Shown here one piece after another: positions 1 to 8,715 of a stretch of DNA of 64,000 nucleotides (position 1 is its first letter; the number at the start of each line of letters is the position of its first letter). The notes beneath the pieces are model-generated. The model saw nothing but the letters and a program-made list of their open reading frames with translations, was not told the origin of the DNA and did no database searches. Source of the DNA: CAVPXC01 sp963709505 (GTDB lineage Bacteria > Chloroflexota > Anaerolineae > JAAEKA01); assembly GCA_963709505.1 (NCBI GenBank), contig CAVPXC010000008.1, positions 1 through 64,000 on the forward strand. The letters are read 5' to 3'. The position numbers and the translations under genes were made by a program.

Positions 1-1
1 G

Positions 2-1357
2 CACCTGACCCGCTTTGACCGTGTCGTTTGGCTGATCCTGGCGGTGCTGCTGCTGTTAACCATGGTGGTGGCCGTACGCGGGGACCAGGTCGGGGTGCAG
101 GTGCTCGCCGTCAGCCCGGCTGACAACATGACCGGCGTATCCAGCCGGGCGCCGCTCCGGATCACCTTCGACCAGGAGATCCTGCTGACCGGCGGCATGC
201 GCGTGCTGAACGTCGAGCCTGCCGTCAGCGGCACCGCGGAGTGGGAAGGTGCAACGCTTATCTTCTACCCCTCCGAGCCCTGGCCCTCGGACTCGACGAT
301 CACAGTGACGATCCCTGAAGGGTTGGAGGGAAAGAATGGCCAGAAAGTGCGCGAGAGTGTTGAGTGGCAGTTTCGCACCGGCCATCCGCGGGTTGTGATT
401 ATGATCTCTGACAGCCCACAGCGCAACCAGCTGATGCTGATCGATCCCAGCGCCGCGCGGCCGGAGGCGCGGCGGCTCACCCAGGAGCCGTATGGGGTCT
501 GGGACTTTGCGGCTTCCCCCGACGGCCAGACCATTGCCTATGCCGCACTGCGCGAGGATGGCGGCACGGATCTCTGGGCGATTTCGCCGGACAGCGGCGA
601 GCGACGCCAGCTTCTGGCTTGTCTTGATGCATCGTGCAGCGGGCCGGCCTGGCATCCGGACGGCGATCGGTTGATCTACGAGCGTCGCGCGACGAGCAGT
701 ATCGCTGGCCTGGCGCCTTCGCGCCTGTGGTGGCTGGATCTGTCGAGCGGCGAGACCGTCCCCGTGTTCGACGATACCCAATGGCTGGGTTTTGGCGCGG
801 CCATCTCGCCCGACGGCCGGTGGCTCAGCCACGTTGCGCCCCACAAGCAGGGGATCCAGGTCTACAATCTCGTCAACGGCCGCAGCCTGGTGGCGCCCAG
901 CCAGCTTGGCGAGCCGGCCGTTTGGAGCCCGCGCAGCGATTTCTTGTTGGTGCGGGACGTCGTCACGCAAGAAAGCACCTTCACCGAGCACATCTTTCGC
1001 GTCAACGTCGAAAGCGGCCAGGCAGTCGACCTGAGCGGCCCGGACACGTTGCGCAACTCGTCGCCGGCCTGGTCGCCCGATGGCCGCAGCATCGCGATCG
1101 ACCGTGCCAATTCCGTGAACGCAGTGGCGGGTCGGATTTGGCAGCTTCTGGCGACCGGCGAAGCAGGTGACCCATTGACCGACGAGCCGAACGTCCGGCA
1201 AGGCGCGCTCTCGTGGTCGCCCGACGGCCGCAGCCTGCTGTTCCAGCGCACGTTTTTGCAACAACTGGCTACTGCCGGCGTGTGGTTGCTCGACGTACAG
1301 ACCGGCGAAGAGCGCCTCATGGCTGAGCAAGGCGCGTGGCCGGCTTGGTTGCCGTAG
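2..1357 (+). CDS. Membrane-anchored protein with Ig-like and TolB-type beta-propeller domains (5' partial)
   Basis: The reading frame is open to the left edge, so the true start lies outside the window. The first visible residues form a hydrophobic helix (WLILAVLLLLTMVVAV) that would act as a signal anchor. An Ig-like domain of the SbsA/Big_5 type follows (about residues 35-125 of the visible protein, with the FDQEI and EWQFRTG ends of that fold). Next come TolB/WD40-like blades carrying the repeated motif SPDG (SPDGQTIAYA, SPDGRWLSHV, SPDGRSIAID, SPDGRSLLFQ). Proteins of this architecture usually sit outside the membrane as binding scaffolds. No catalytic residues are seen and the ligand is unknown. 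The frame ends cleanly, 49 bases before the next gene. Confidence 0.8.
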   Translation, partial: HLTRFDRVVWLILAVLLLLTMVVAVRGDQVGVQVLAVSPADNMTGVSSRAPLRITFDQEILLTGGMRVLNVEPAVSGTAEWEGATLIFYPSEPWPSDSTITVTIPEGLEGKNGQKVRESVEWQFRTGHPRVVIMISDSPQRNQLMLIDPSAARPEARRLTQEPYGVWDFAASPDGQTIAYAALREDGGTDLWAISPDSGERRQLLACLDASCSGPAWHPDGDRLIYERRATSSIAGLAPSRLWWLDLSSGETVPVFDDTQWLGFGAAISPDGRWLSHVAPHKQGIQVYNLVNGRSLVAPSQLGEPAVWSPRSDFLLVRDVVTQESTFTEHIFRVNVESGQAVDLSGPDTLRNSSPAWSPDGRSIAIDRANSVNAVAGRIWQLLATGEAGDPLTDEPNVRQGALSWSPDGRSLLFQRTFLQQLATAGVWLLDVQTGEERLMAEQGAWPAWLP

Positions 1358-1406
1358 AAGAGTGTGGTAGGATTCGCATATCAACCTATCGACAAGGAGG
1401 TCGACC

Positions 1407-3590
1407 ATGCCCGCGCAATCCGCTTCTCTCCACTCTCCACCCTCCACCCTTCACTACTTCTTTAACCCCACCGGCGTCGCCATCATCGGCGCTTCAGCCG
1501 ATCCGCATAAGCTCAGCCATGGCGTGCTGCGCAACATGCTCAGCTACGGCTACCAGGGTGCAGTCTACCCGGTCAACCTGCGCGCGGACGCGATCCTGGG
1601 GCAGCGTTGCTATCCCGACATCGCCAGCGTGCCCGATCCGGTCGAGCTGGCGGTGCTGATGGTGCCGGCCGCGGCCTGTCCCGCCGTGCTGACGGCCTGC
1701 GGCCTGCGCGGCCTCAAGGCAGCTATCGTGATCTCGGGCGGCTTTCGCGAGGTGGGCGCTGAGGGAAGGGCATTGGAGGACGAGCTGGTTCGCATCGCCT
1801 CGAGCTACGGTATGCGGCTGATCGGCCCCAATTGCGTGGGCACGCTCGACGCCCATACCGGCCTCAACAGCACCTTTATCCGCACGATGCCCAAGCCGGG
1901 GCCGATCGCCTTCGTCAGCCAATCGGGCGCGATCTGCGGCGGGATTCTGGAATGGACGGCGGGTAAAGGCGTCGGCTTCAGCCGTTTTGCAACCTTGGGC
2001 AACGAGGCCGATGTCACCGAAACCGACCTGATCGAGGCGCTGGCCGACGATCCGAACACACGCGTGATCGTGGCCTACGTCGAGGCGATCCAGGACGGCC
2101 GGCGTTTCATCGACGTGGCCAGCCGGGTCTCGCAGGAGAAGCCGATCCTGGTGATCAAGGCCGGCACGACCCAGGCCGGCACCCGTGCTGTGTCGTCGCA
2201 TACGGGCAGCCTGGCCGGCGAGATGGCGGCCTATGACGCGGCCTTTTTGCAGAGCGGCGTGCTGCGTGTCGGCACGGTCGAGGAGCTGTTCAACAACGCG
2301 CTGGCCCTGGCCTACGGGCCGCTGCCGCGCGGGCGGCGGGTGGCGGTGGTCACCAACGCCGGTGGGCCGGCCAGCCTGGCCGCCGACGAAATCGAGAATG
2401 TCGGCTTGGTCATGCCGCCGACGCCGGAGGCCACCCGCAAACGTCTGGCAGAATTTACTCACCCCGAGGCGCAGCTGGGAAACCCCGTGGACATGCTGGG
2501 CGGCGCCGAGCCGCCACAGTACGAGCAGGCAGTGGCCGCGCTGCTGGCCGACGACACCTTCGATGCGGTAATGCCGATCCTGGTGCCGCAGGCTCTGGTC
2601 GATCCCGTCGCTGTGGCCGAGGCGATCGGCCGGGCTGCCACCTGCTGCGACAAGCCGGTGGTAGTTTGCTTCATGGGCGACGACGCCGTGCGCCAGCCGA
2701 TGGCGGTATTGCACGAGTTTTACATTGCGTCGTACCAGTTCCCGGAACAGGCGGCGCGGGCGTTGGGGGCGATGTGGCAGGTGGCGGAGGGCAGAAGGTC
2801 AGAAGTCAGAGGGTCAGAAGTCAGAGAAATCAGAACAGTCCGAGAAGTCCTACCGATCCGAGAAGTGGAGAACCGGAAAGCTGCCGGCGAGGTAGCCGCA
2901 ATGCTGGCGGCGGCCTTGCAGCACGGGCGCGCCGAGCTCGGCGAAGCAGAGGCTCGGCCGATCTTGGCGGTGTCTGGTGTGCCTCAGGCGAGAGCGGAGA
3001 TCGCGCAGACGGCGAACGAGGCTGCGCGGTTGGCTGCGATGATAGGCTTTCCCGTGGCTTTGAAGATCGTGTCGCCGGATATCTTCCACAAATCGGAGGT
3101 AGGCGGGATCGCCTTGCAGTTGGCGGATGAGACCGCGGTGCGGGATGCGTTCGACGCTATGATGGCGCGCGTCCGTGAGCGCCGGCCAAGCGCGCGGATC
3201 GAGGGCGCGTTGGTGGCCGCGATGGTCCGGCCGGGCCACGAGCTGATCGTCGGCATGCGCCGCGATCCGCAGTTCGGGCCGTTGCTGATGGTGGGCTTAG
3301 GCGGGATCTACGTCGAGCTGTTGAAGGACGTGGCCTTCCGGGTTGCCCCCTTTGATCGGAACGAAGCGCGGCGGATGATCGCCGAGACGCATGCGGGCAA
3401 GCTGCTGTCAGGTCTGCGCGGCCAACCGCCGGCCGATGTGGAGGCGGTGGTCGACGTGATCCTGCAGGTAGCCCAGCTAGCGCTGGATCATCCGCAGATC
3501 CAGGAGATCAACGTCAACCCGCTGATGGTCTATCCTACCGGAGCGGCGCCGGGCGCGTTGGCGGTGGATGTGCGAATGGTTCTTGGATGA
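1407..3590 (+). CDS. Acetate/acyl-CoA ligase (ADP-forming), fused alpha-beta type
   Basis: This 727-residue protein has the full ADP-forming acyl-CoA synthetase layout, which converts acyl-CoA + ADP + Pi to acid + CoA + ATP. Residues ~18-115 are a CoA-binding Rossmann domain (VAIIGASADPHKLSHG). Residues ~150-450 are the succinyl-CoA-ligase-like domain with the likely phospho-histidine His265 in SSHTGS. Residues ~510-727 are an ATP-grasp domain (ALKIVSPDIFHKSEVGG, MVGLGGIYVELLKD). The start follows an ideal AAGGAGG site. Two stretches look foreign: residues ~6-17, encoded by a tctccac-type tandem repeat, and the hinge at ~463-490, encoded by a direct repeat of ggtcagaagtcagag. Both are in frame and avoid the conserved cores. 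No frame break was found. Confidence 0.92.
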   Translation: MPAQSASLHSPPSTLHYFFNPTGVAIIGASADPHKLSHGVLRNMLSYGYQGAVYPVNLRADAILGQRCYPDIASVPDPVELAVLMVPAAACPAVLTACGLRGLKAAIVISGGFREVGAEGRALEDELVRIASSYGMRLIGPNCVGTLDAHTGLNSTFIRTMPKPGPIAFVSQSGAICGGILEWTAGKGVGFSRFATLGNEADVTETDLIEALADDPNTRVIVAYVEAIQDGRRFIDVASRVSQEKPILVIKAGTTQAGTRAVSSHTGSLAGEMAAYDAAFLQSGVLRVGTVEELFNNALALAYGPLPRGRRVAVVTNAGGPASLAADEIENVGLVMPPTPEATRKRLAEFTHPEAQLGNPVDMLGGAEPPQYEQAVAALLADDTFDAVMPILVPQALVDPVAVAEAIGRAATCCDKPVVVCFMGDDAVRQPMAVLHEFYIASYQFPEQAARALGAMWQVAEGRRSEVRGSEVREIRTVREVLPIREVENRKAAGEVAAMLAAALQHGRAELGEAEARPILAVSGVPQARAEIAQTANEAARLAAMIGFPVALKIVSPDIFHKSEVGGIALQLADETAVRDAFDAMMARVRERRPSARIEGALVAAMVRPGHELIVGMRRDPQFGPLLMVGLGGIYVELLKDVAFRVAPFDRNEARRMIAETHAGKLLSGLRGQPPADVEAVVDVILQVAQLALDHPQIQEINVNPLMVYPTGAAPGALAVDVRMVLG

Positions 3591-3686
3591 CCAAAGTGTG
3601 GTTATTGTACGGCAAGAAGCGCCGATAGAATGTTAGGAAAGGTCCCAAAGTAGCCTCTAGGTGCGACTCGCGTTCACCGGATTGAT

Positions 3687-3715
3687 TTGACAATCACCTC
3701 TCCAACCGGTATAAT
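3687..3715 (+). promoter_or_regulatory. Sigma-70 promoter for the tRNA-Ala pair
   Basis: A perfect TTGACA (3687-3692) and a perfect TATAAT (3710-3715) are separated by 17 bases. Transcription would start near 3722, about 8 bases before the first tRNA. This is one of the best consensus promoters in the window. Confidence 0.9.
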
Positions 3716-3729
3716 GCGAACTGTTGTAC

Positions 3730-3802
<73 letters not shown>

Positions 3803-3846
3803 CCTGGCTGCTTCGGCCGCTTTACAATCAAACAACACGACCCTCT

Positions 3847-3919
3847 GGGGCTGTAGCTCAGTTGGGAGAGCACCACAATGGCATTGTGGGGGTCAAGGGT
3901 TCAAATCCCTTCAGCTCCA
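3847..3919 (+). tRNA. tRNA-Ala (anticodon GGC)
   Basis: The acceptor stem is identical to the upstream tRNA, including G3-U70. The anticodon stem CCACA/TGTGG encloses loop ATGGCAT, giving anticodon GGC (codons GCC/GCU). CCA is encoded at 3920-3922, unlike in the first copy. It lies 44 bases after the first gene and shares its promoter and the terminator that follows. Confidence 0.95.
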
Positions 3920-3925
3920 CCAGAG

Positions 3926-3975
3926 ATAACAAAGACCGGAACCTTGACTGGTTCCGGTCTTTGTTATTGTTTCTT
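3926..3975 (+). terminator. Rho-independent terminator of the tRNA-Ala operon
   Basis: An 18-bp perfect stem (3926-3943 with 3950-3967) with a 6-base loop is followed by a T-rich tract (TTGTTTCTTTTC). It ends the two-tRNA transcript immediately before the next promoter. Confidence 0.92.
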
Positions 3976-3978
3976 TTC

Positions 3979-4007
3979 TTGACAACCACATCCATGTGAC
4001 CTATACT
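3979..4007 (+). promoter_or_regulatory. Promoter of the leucine T-box leader
   Basis: TTGACA (3979-3984), a 17-base spacer and TATACT (4002-4007) predict transcription from about 4014. The transcript would contain the 47-bp inverted repeat below and then the T-box. Confidence 0.8.
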
Positions 4008-4025
4008 CTTGCGGCTAACCAAATA

Positions 4026-4154
4026 GGTGCATTCGAATCTGGTGGTAGGGGCAGGTCTTGCACCTGCCCTTCCCTGTCGTATGTGGATCCAGGGTTGGTG
4101 CGCCACAGAAGGGCAGGTGCAAGACCTGCCCCTACCACCAGATTCGGATGCACC
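4026..4154 (+). repeat. Near-perfect 47-bp inverted repeat in the T-box leader
   Basis: Arms 4026-4072 and 4108-4154 are reverse complements at 46 of 47 positions, around a 35-base loop. The arms contain the word ggtaggggcaggtcttgcac. A related but shorter hairpin with gtaggggc/gcccctac arms lies near tRNA-Arg (13381-13435). It has no coding capacity and no transposase is near. It could be a palindromic MITE or REP-like element. It lies between the promoter and Stem I of the T-box, so it would be transcribed as a long hairpin. Confidence 0.85.
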
Positions 4155-4353
4155 CCAATCGAATAGCAGCAAAGACGACGATCGGGAGCAGTAGGCCGGC
4201 GCTGCAGAGAGCGGGCGGATGGTGCAAGCCCGCAGGCACCCCAGCGCGTGCCATGGATCAGGCCGAACTCGCCCGGGAGTTGCGTCCACCAACGCCGTCA
4301 ACGGCCAGTAGTGGACGCCGGTTCGCCCCGTTATCGGTTGATCAAGCGGGAGA

Positions 4354-4454
4354 AAGTGTCAAAGTGTCATGTGTCAGGTGCCGGAGCGGGAGGTTTCGCA
4401 AGCCATCCGCGATACTCCGATACCTGACACCTGACACTCCGACACCTGACACTC
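4354..4454 (+). repeat. Inverted short-repeat hairpin inside the T-box
   Basis: The left side (4354-4385) repeats gtgtca-type words. The right side (4415-4454) repeats their reverse complement (ctgacacctgacactccgac). The words match those of the array at 11398-11516, 7 kb away. Together they would form a long imperfect stem between Stem I and the antiterminator. Confidence 0.8.
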
Positions 4455-4483
4455 TCTTCAAGCAGGGTGGTACCGCGGAGCAC

Positions 4484-4521
4484 ACGCCTTCGTCCCTGAG
4501 TGGATGAAGGCGTTTCTTGTT
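4484..4521 (+). terminator. Attenuator terminator of the T-box
   Basis: ACGCCTTC (4484-4491) pairs with GAAGGCGT (4506-4513), followed by TTTCTTGTT. The 5' side sits just after the T-box bulge, so this stem is mutually exclusive with the antiterminator, as in other transcriptional T-boxes. Confidence 0.88.
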
Positions 4522-4529
4522 AACCTCAA

Positions 4530-5513
4530 TCAGATGGGCCGGCGCTTACGGCCAACGCGGGCTTCCCATCGCCGATTGCGCTCAATCACGTTTTGGTACA
4601 CGCTTTTCATATCAGCAACACGTTTGGGATGGCGCAAATATGGCTCAAGGGCTTCGATGAGTGCTAGCAAGGATGCTTTCCGTCTAACCACGATCAGGTG
4701 GACAGGTCGTGAGTAAGTTGCCCGCTGATCGACTACTGGTTCTGGACAGACGGCCCCGATACTAACCAGCCACTTATGAAACCAGCCAATGATCCTTTCG
4801 TCCTCTGATGCGATGTTGAAGCCACTGCGCCACTCGTTGCGAGCTCGGTAGAGGAAGGTATAAAAACTGCCTTCGGCATCAGTATAGCCGGCGGCAAAAG
4901 CTCTAGCATATAACGGAGATTCTTAAATCCATTCAGGGACACTATCCGGTTTCTGCAGCAAGAATTCGAAGGCAGAGTTCAGACGGCACGAGAGCATATA
5001 CTGTCCGTTTTTATCCGGTCACGCAGTGTAAGCATGACCGTATGGTCCGAATAGTGCCCGGAAGAGTTCAACTTGCTCTACTCGACTTGTTCGTGAATTT
5101 AGCCAGATGCTGTGACCAGCAGGTGTAATTAGCCTGGCATTCAAATCGCCCAAGCGAAATCCTATGAGATAAGCAGACTGTTCTTCTGTACCATCAAAAT
5201 CACGTCGAACATAACGAGTGCTTGCTTCGGACAACGTACGCACTGGGATATGGTGCATTCTCAGGTGATGAGCAATAGTATTTCCAGCACAATTCAACCT
5301 ACGGCCAATCTCCGTCAGGCTGAGTTTCTGGTCACAGTAGAGTCTCCTGAAGAAGTTCCCGAGTGATGTCTGTACGTAGAGGTGGCATAACAGCGTCCCG
5401 CCCTTGTGGCTGATAGAAAAAAGGTCGCGGTCCAAGCGCGCACGGTGCTCCAGAAAAGGTGATAGATAATCAAGTGATAAGCAAATTATAATCACTTGTT
5501 CGTCTTGGGTCAA
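4530..5513 (-). pseudogene. Decayed LAGLIDADG homing endonuclease-like gene
   Basis: One minus-strand frame of 328 codons runs from a TTG at 5513 to a TGA at 4530-4532, broken by an in-frame TGA (5019-5021) and TAA (near 4926). The protein carries an HTH-like segment (LSLTEIGRRLNCAGNTIAHH) and two LAGLIDADG-type helices: AYLIGFRLGDLNA in the first half and FAAGYTDAEGSF in the second. This is the layout of a two-motif homing endonuclease or WhiA-like DNA-binding protein. Both stops can be explained by C-to-T changes (CGA to TGA, CAA to TAA). The sequence is less GC-rich than its neighbours, which suggests transfer. It lies antisense between the leucine T-box and leuS. Confidence 0.8.
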
Positions 5514-5537
5514 ATCCGGTTTGGAGTCTAAAAGAAA

Positions 5538-5714
5538 ATGTTAACAGGGTATGTCAGCTTCTTGATTCGAAAAATGCCTGTCCAACTGCATGAGCAACTA
5601 AAGGCTTATGCCGAATTAGATCGTCGCACTTTAACAGGTGAGATCCTGTTTGTTCTAGAGACCTATGTTCGAGACCGTAAAGGTCAGGAACAGAGAGAGG
5701 AGAAGAACTTATGA
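5538..5714 (+). CDS. Small ribbon-helix-helix (Arc/MetJ-like) protein coupled to leuS
   Basis: This 58-residue frame starts at ATG 5538 with GGAG 11 bases upstream. A later ATG at 5574 is possible but has no ribosome site. The sequence VSFLIRKMPVQLHEQLKAYA, then DRRTLTGEILFVLETYVRD, fits the beta-strand, helix, helix pattern of Arc-type DNA-binding proteins and antitoxins. Its TGA (5712-5714) overlaps the ATG of leuS (5711) in an ATGA arrangement, so the two should be translationally coupled. No toxin gene is adjacent. The frame is intact. A regulator of its own transcript is a reasonable guess, but the target is unknown. Confidence 0.75.
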   Translation: MLTGYVSFLIRKMPVQLHEQLKAYAELDRRTLTGEILFVLETYVRDRKGQEQREEKNL

Positions 5715-8553
5715 CCGAAAGATACTTGCCCCAAGAGATCGAACGGAAGTGGCAGCGTACTTGGGAAGCCAACGGGCTGTATGCGACCTCGGAAGACCCG
5801 GATCGGCCCAAACATTATGCACTAACAATGCTGCCCTATCCTTCCGGTGATCTCCATATCGGCCATTGGTATAGTTATGCTCCGTCCGATGCGAAGGCGC
5901 GCTATCAGCGCATGCGTGGCTATAACGTTTTCTTTCCGATCGGCTTCGACGCCTTCGGCCTGCCGGCTGAGAACGCAGCCATCAAACACGGCGCGCATCC
6001 GTACAAGTGGACTCTGGCCAACATCGATCGCATGCGCAAACAGCTGCGCTCGCTGGGCGCGATGTGGGCGTGGGATCGGGAAGCGGTGAGCTGCGACCCT
6101 GAATTCTACAAGTGGACGCAGTGGTTCTTCCGCAAGCTCTACGACATGGGCCTGGCCTACCGCGAGTTTGCGCCGGTGGACTGGTGCCCAACCTGCAACA
6201 CGACCCTGGCGCGCGAACAGGTGTGGGGCGATGACCGCCACTGCGAGCGCTGCGGCACGCCTGTGATCAAAAAAGAGCTGAACCAGTGGAAATTCCGCAT
6301 AACCCGCTATGCTCCGGAGCTGTTGGACGGCCTGGCGACCATCGACTGGCCGGAGCGGGTCAAGGTGATGCAGACCAACTGGATCGGCCGCTCCGAGGGC
6401 GCCGAGGTGACCTTTACCGTCGCACCGGATTGTCTGCCCGATGCGGCGGCCGGCGAGGGCGATCTGGTGGTGTTCACCACACGGCCCGATACTCTGTGGG
6501 GTGCGACCTTTATGGTTCTCGCGCCGGAGCACCCGCTGGTGGGCCGCATCACCACGGCCGCGCAGCGGCCGGCCGTCGATGCCTACATCGACCAGGCCCG
6601 TCGCATGGATGAGATCACTCGCGGCGCGGCCGACAAGGAAAAGACGGGCGTCTTTACCGGGGCGTTTGCACTCAACCCGGTCAACGGCCGGCGCGTCCCC
6701 ATCTGGATCGCCGACTACGTGTTGATGACCTACGGCACCGGCGCGATCATGGCTGTGCCCGCGCACGACGAGCGCGACTTCGCGTTTGCGCTGAAATTCG
6801 GCCTGCCGATCGTGCCGGTCATCGAGCGCGCCGACGGCCGGGCCAAGAGCGTGGTCTGGGACGGCTCGGTGGACGATGGCTTCGCGGCCGCGTTACAGAC
6901 CGCCGGTATTGCGTACCAGTTTCTAAACATCGATGGCCGTGGCCGTTTCTTCGGCGTGCCGCTCGAGAGCGACGCCGAGATGGACGAATACACCGCCATC
7001 TTGCGGTCGCACTTGCTGCCGGGCCATTGGGCTGACATCGTCGGTCGCCGCTGGCAGGTTGTCTTCGACGACGGGGCGATGACGTTGGACTCGATCGCGG
7101 CGGACCGGGCCATCATGGCGCGCTGCCAGGCCGGCTACGACTATATGCAGCAGTTCCGCACGACCATGGAGATGTGGCAAGCCATATCCTGGTATCGCGA
7201 TGTTTTGTTCCACCATGACGCCGGTGCGATGATCGCATCCGGCACGCTGACCGGCACACCGGGCGACCGCGCCCGATCCAACACCATTGCCTGGCTGCAA
7301 GCGCAAGGCCTGGGCAAAGGCGCGGTCAACTTTAAGCTGCGTGACTGGTTGATCAGCCGCCAGCGCTATTGGGGCGCACCGATCCCGATGATCCACTGCC
7401 CAACCTGCGCCGTCGTGCCGGTGCCGTACGCCGACTTGCCGGTGCTGTTGCCGGAGGACGCCGAGTTCTTGCCCACCGGCGAAAGCCCGCTGAAATTCCA
7501 CGCCGGCTTCCGTTACGTCACGTGTCCGCAGTGCGGCGGCGCGGCCGAGCGCGAGACCGATACCATGGACACCTTTATGTGTTCTTCGTGGTATCAATAC
7601 GCCTACGTCACACCGTACAACAAGGCCGGCCAGACCTTGAGCGCGGACGACACGCCGTGGGATAAGACTCAAGGCAACTACTGGCTGCCGGTGGATCAGT
7701 ACACGGGCGGCATCGAACACGCGACGATGCACTTGATCTATACCCGCTTCTTCACCAAGGCTCTGCGGGATATGGGGCTGGTGTCGTTTGACGAGCCGAT
7801 GCTGCGACTGTTCAACCAGGGCATGATCTTGGGCGAGGACGGCGAGAAGATGTCCAAGAGCCGCGGCAACGTTCTGTCACCCGACGATCTGGTGCAGAAA
7901 TACGGCGCCGACACCGTGCGCGCCTATCTGATGTTCATCGGCCCGTGGGAGCTGGGCGGCCCGTGGAACAGCCAGGGCATCGAGGGCGTGCAACGCTTCA
8001 TGAACGACGTTTGGACAGTGGTGTTGGACGACGATGCGAAGGCCGGTGGTGAGCCAACCGAGAAACAGATCAAAGAGCTGCGCCGCGCCACCCACCAAAC
8101 CATCCGCGACGTCACGGTCGACATCGAGGCGTTCAAGTTCAACACCACCGTTGCCAAGCTGATGGCGATGCGCAACACGCTCAAGGCCGCACGCTCGACC
8201 TCGGTCTACGGCACGCCGGCCTGGATCGAGGCCGTGGACAATTTGACGCTGTTGATGGCGCCGCTTGCGCCACACATCGCCGAGGAGATGTGGCAGCGAC
8301 GGCACCCCGGCCCCAGTGTACACCTGCAGTCTTGGCCGGCCTGGGACGCAGATGCGGCCAAAGATGACGTCGTGACACTGGTGGTGCAGGTCAACGGCAA
8401 GGTGCGCGGCAAGATCGAGGCGCCAGCCGGCGTCAGCGAAGCCGACGCACCGAGCTAGCCCTGGCCGAGCCCAACGTCCAGCGCCACCTCGAAGGCAAGA
8501 CGATCCGCAAGGTGATCGTTGCTGGTGGGGCGTTGGTGAATATCGTTGTGTGA
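5711..8553 (+). CDS. leuS: Leucyl-tRNA synthetase (frame broken near the 3' end)
   Basis: This class I synthetase charges tRNA-Leu with leucine. HIGH is at residues 49-52 (PYPSGDLHIGHWYSYAPSDA). The zinc-ribbon-like cysteines CPTC/CERC lie near 157-180. The CP1 editing domain contains TTRPDTLWGATFMVLAPEHP. KMSKS is at 713-717 and a C-terminal anticodon-binding domain follows. One base is missing near 8449. The uncorrected frame stops at 8458, but the +1 frame continues ELALAEPNVQRHLEGKTIRK and ends VNIVV at 8553, exactly as expected for LeuRS (~947 residues). The gene is essential, so the break is more likely a sequencing error than a real mutation. It overlaps the ribbon-helix-helix gene by 4 bases and is probably controlled by the leucine T-box. 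Confidence 0.95.
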
Positions 8554-8714
8554 GATAGTGAGATAGTGTGGTAGTGAGATAGTGAGATAGTGAGATAGTG
8601 TCGAGGTGTGCTGAGATTAGGTAGACCTGCGAAACCTTTCATTGCCGCACTATCTCACTATCTCACTATCTCACTACCACACTATCTCACTTCCGCACTT
8701 CCGCACTTCCGCAC
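8548..8714 (+). repeat. 44-bp inverted repeat of gagatagt words between leuS and trmB
   Basis: The left arm 8558-8601 and right arm 8647-8690 are reverse complements at 43 of 44 positions. Each arm is itself made of gtgagata-type tandem words with the same irregular unit (gtgtggtagtg) in both arms. The right arm runs on as three copies of cacttccg and ends one base before the ATG of trmB. No Shine-Dalgarno site is visible between the array and that ATG. Confidence 0.9.
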
Positions 8715-8715
8715 T

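Larger units (their letters stand above)
4168..4521 (+). promoter_or_regulatory. T-box riboswitch, leucine specific (transcription attenuator)
   Basis: Stem I begins near GACGACGATCGGGAGCAGTA and shows the conserved apical AGAGAG...GGTGCAAGCC pairing. The specifier loop reads GAA-CTC-GCC, with CTC (Leu) at 4268-4270. The T-box consensus AGGGTGGTACCGCG is at 4464-4477. Its TGGT bulge would pair with the ACCA end of an uncharged tRNA with discriminator A, as tRNA-Leu has. The alternative terminator follows directly. The leucine assignment agrees with leuS being the next synthetase gene. Two things are odd: a 100-base hairpin of gtgtcagg-type repeats replaces the usual linker between Stem I and the antiterminator, and a dead endonuclease gene separates this leader from leuS. 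Confidence 0.9.

Noticed and set aside
56..1447. Long minus-strand open frame opposite the TolB-like gene
   Set aside because: High-GC DNA gives long antisense frames. This one has no family motifs and unnatural composition, while the plus strand shows Ig-like and propeller motifs. The same applies to other long antisense frames, for example 18735-20069 and 39412-41151.
8548..8714. CRISPR array
   Set aside because: The repeat units are 7-12 bases, have no unique spacers of constant length, and are arranged as two inverted halves. No cas genes are in the window.
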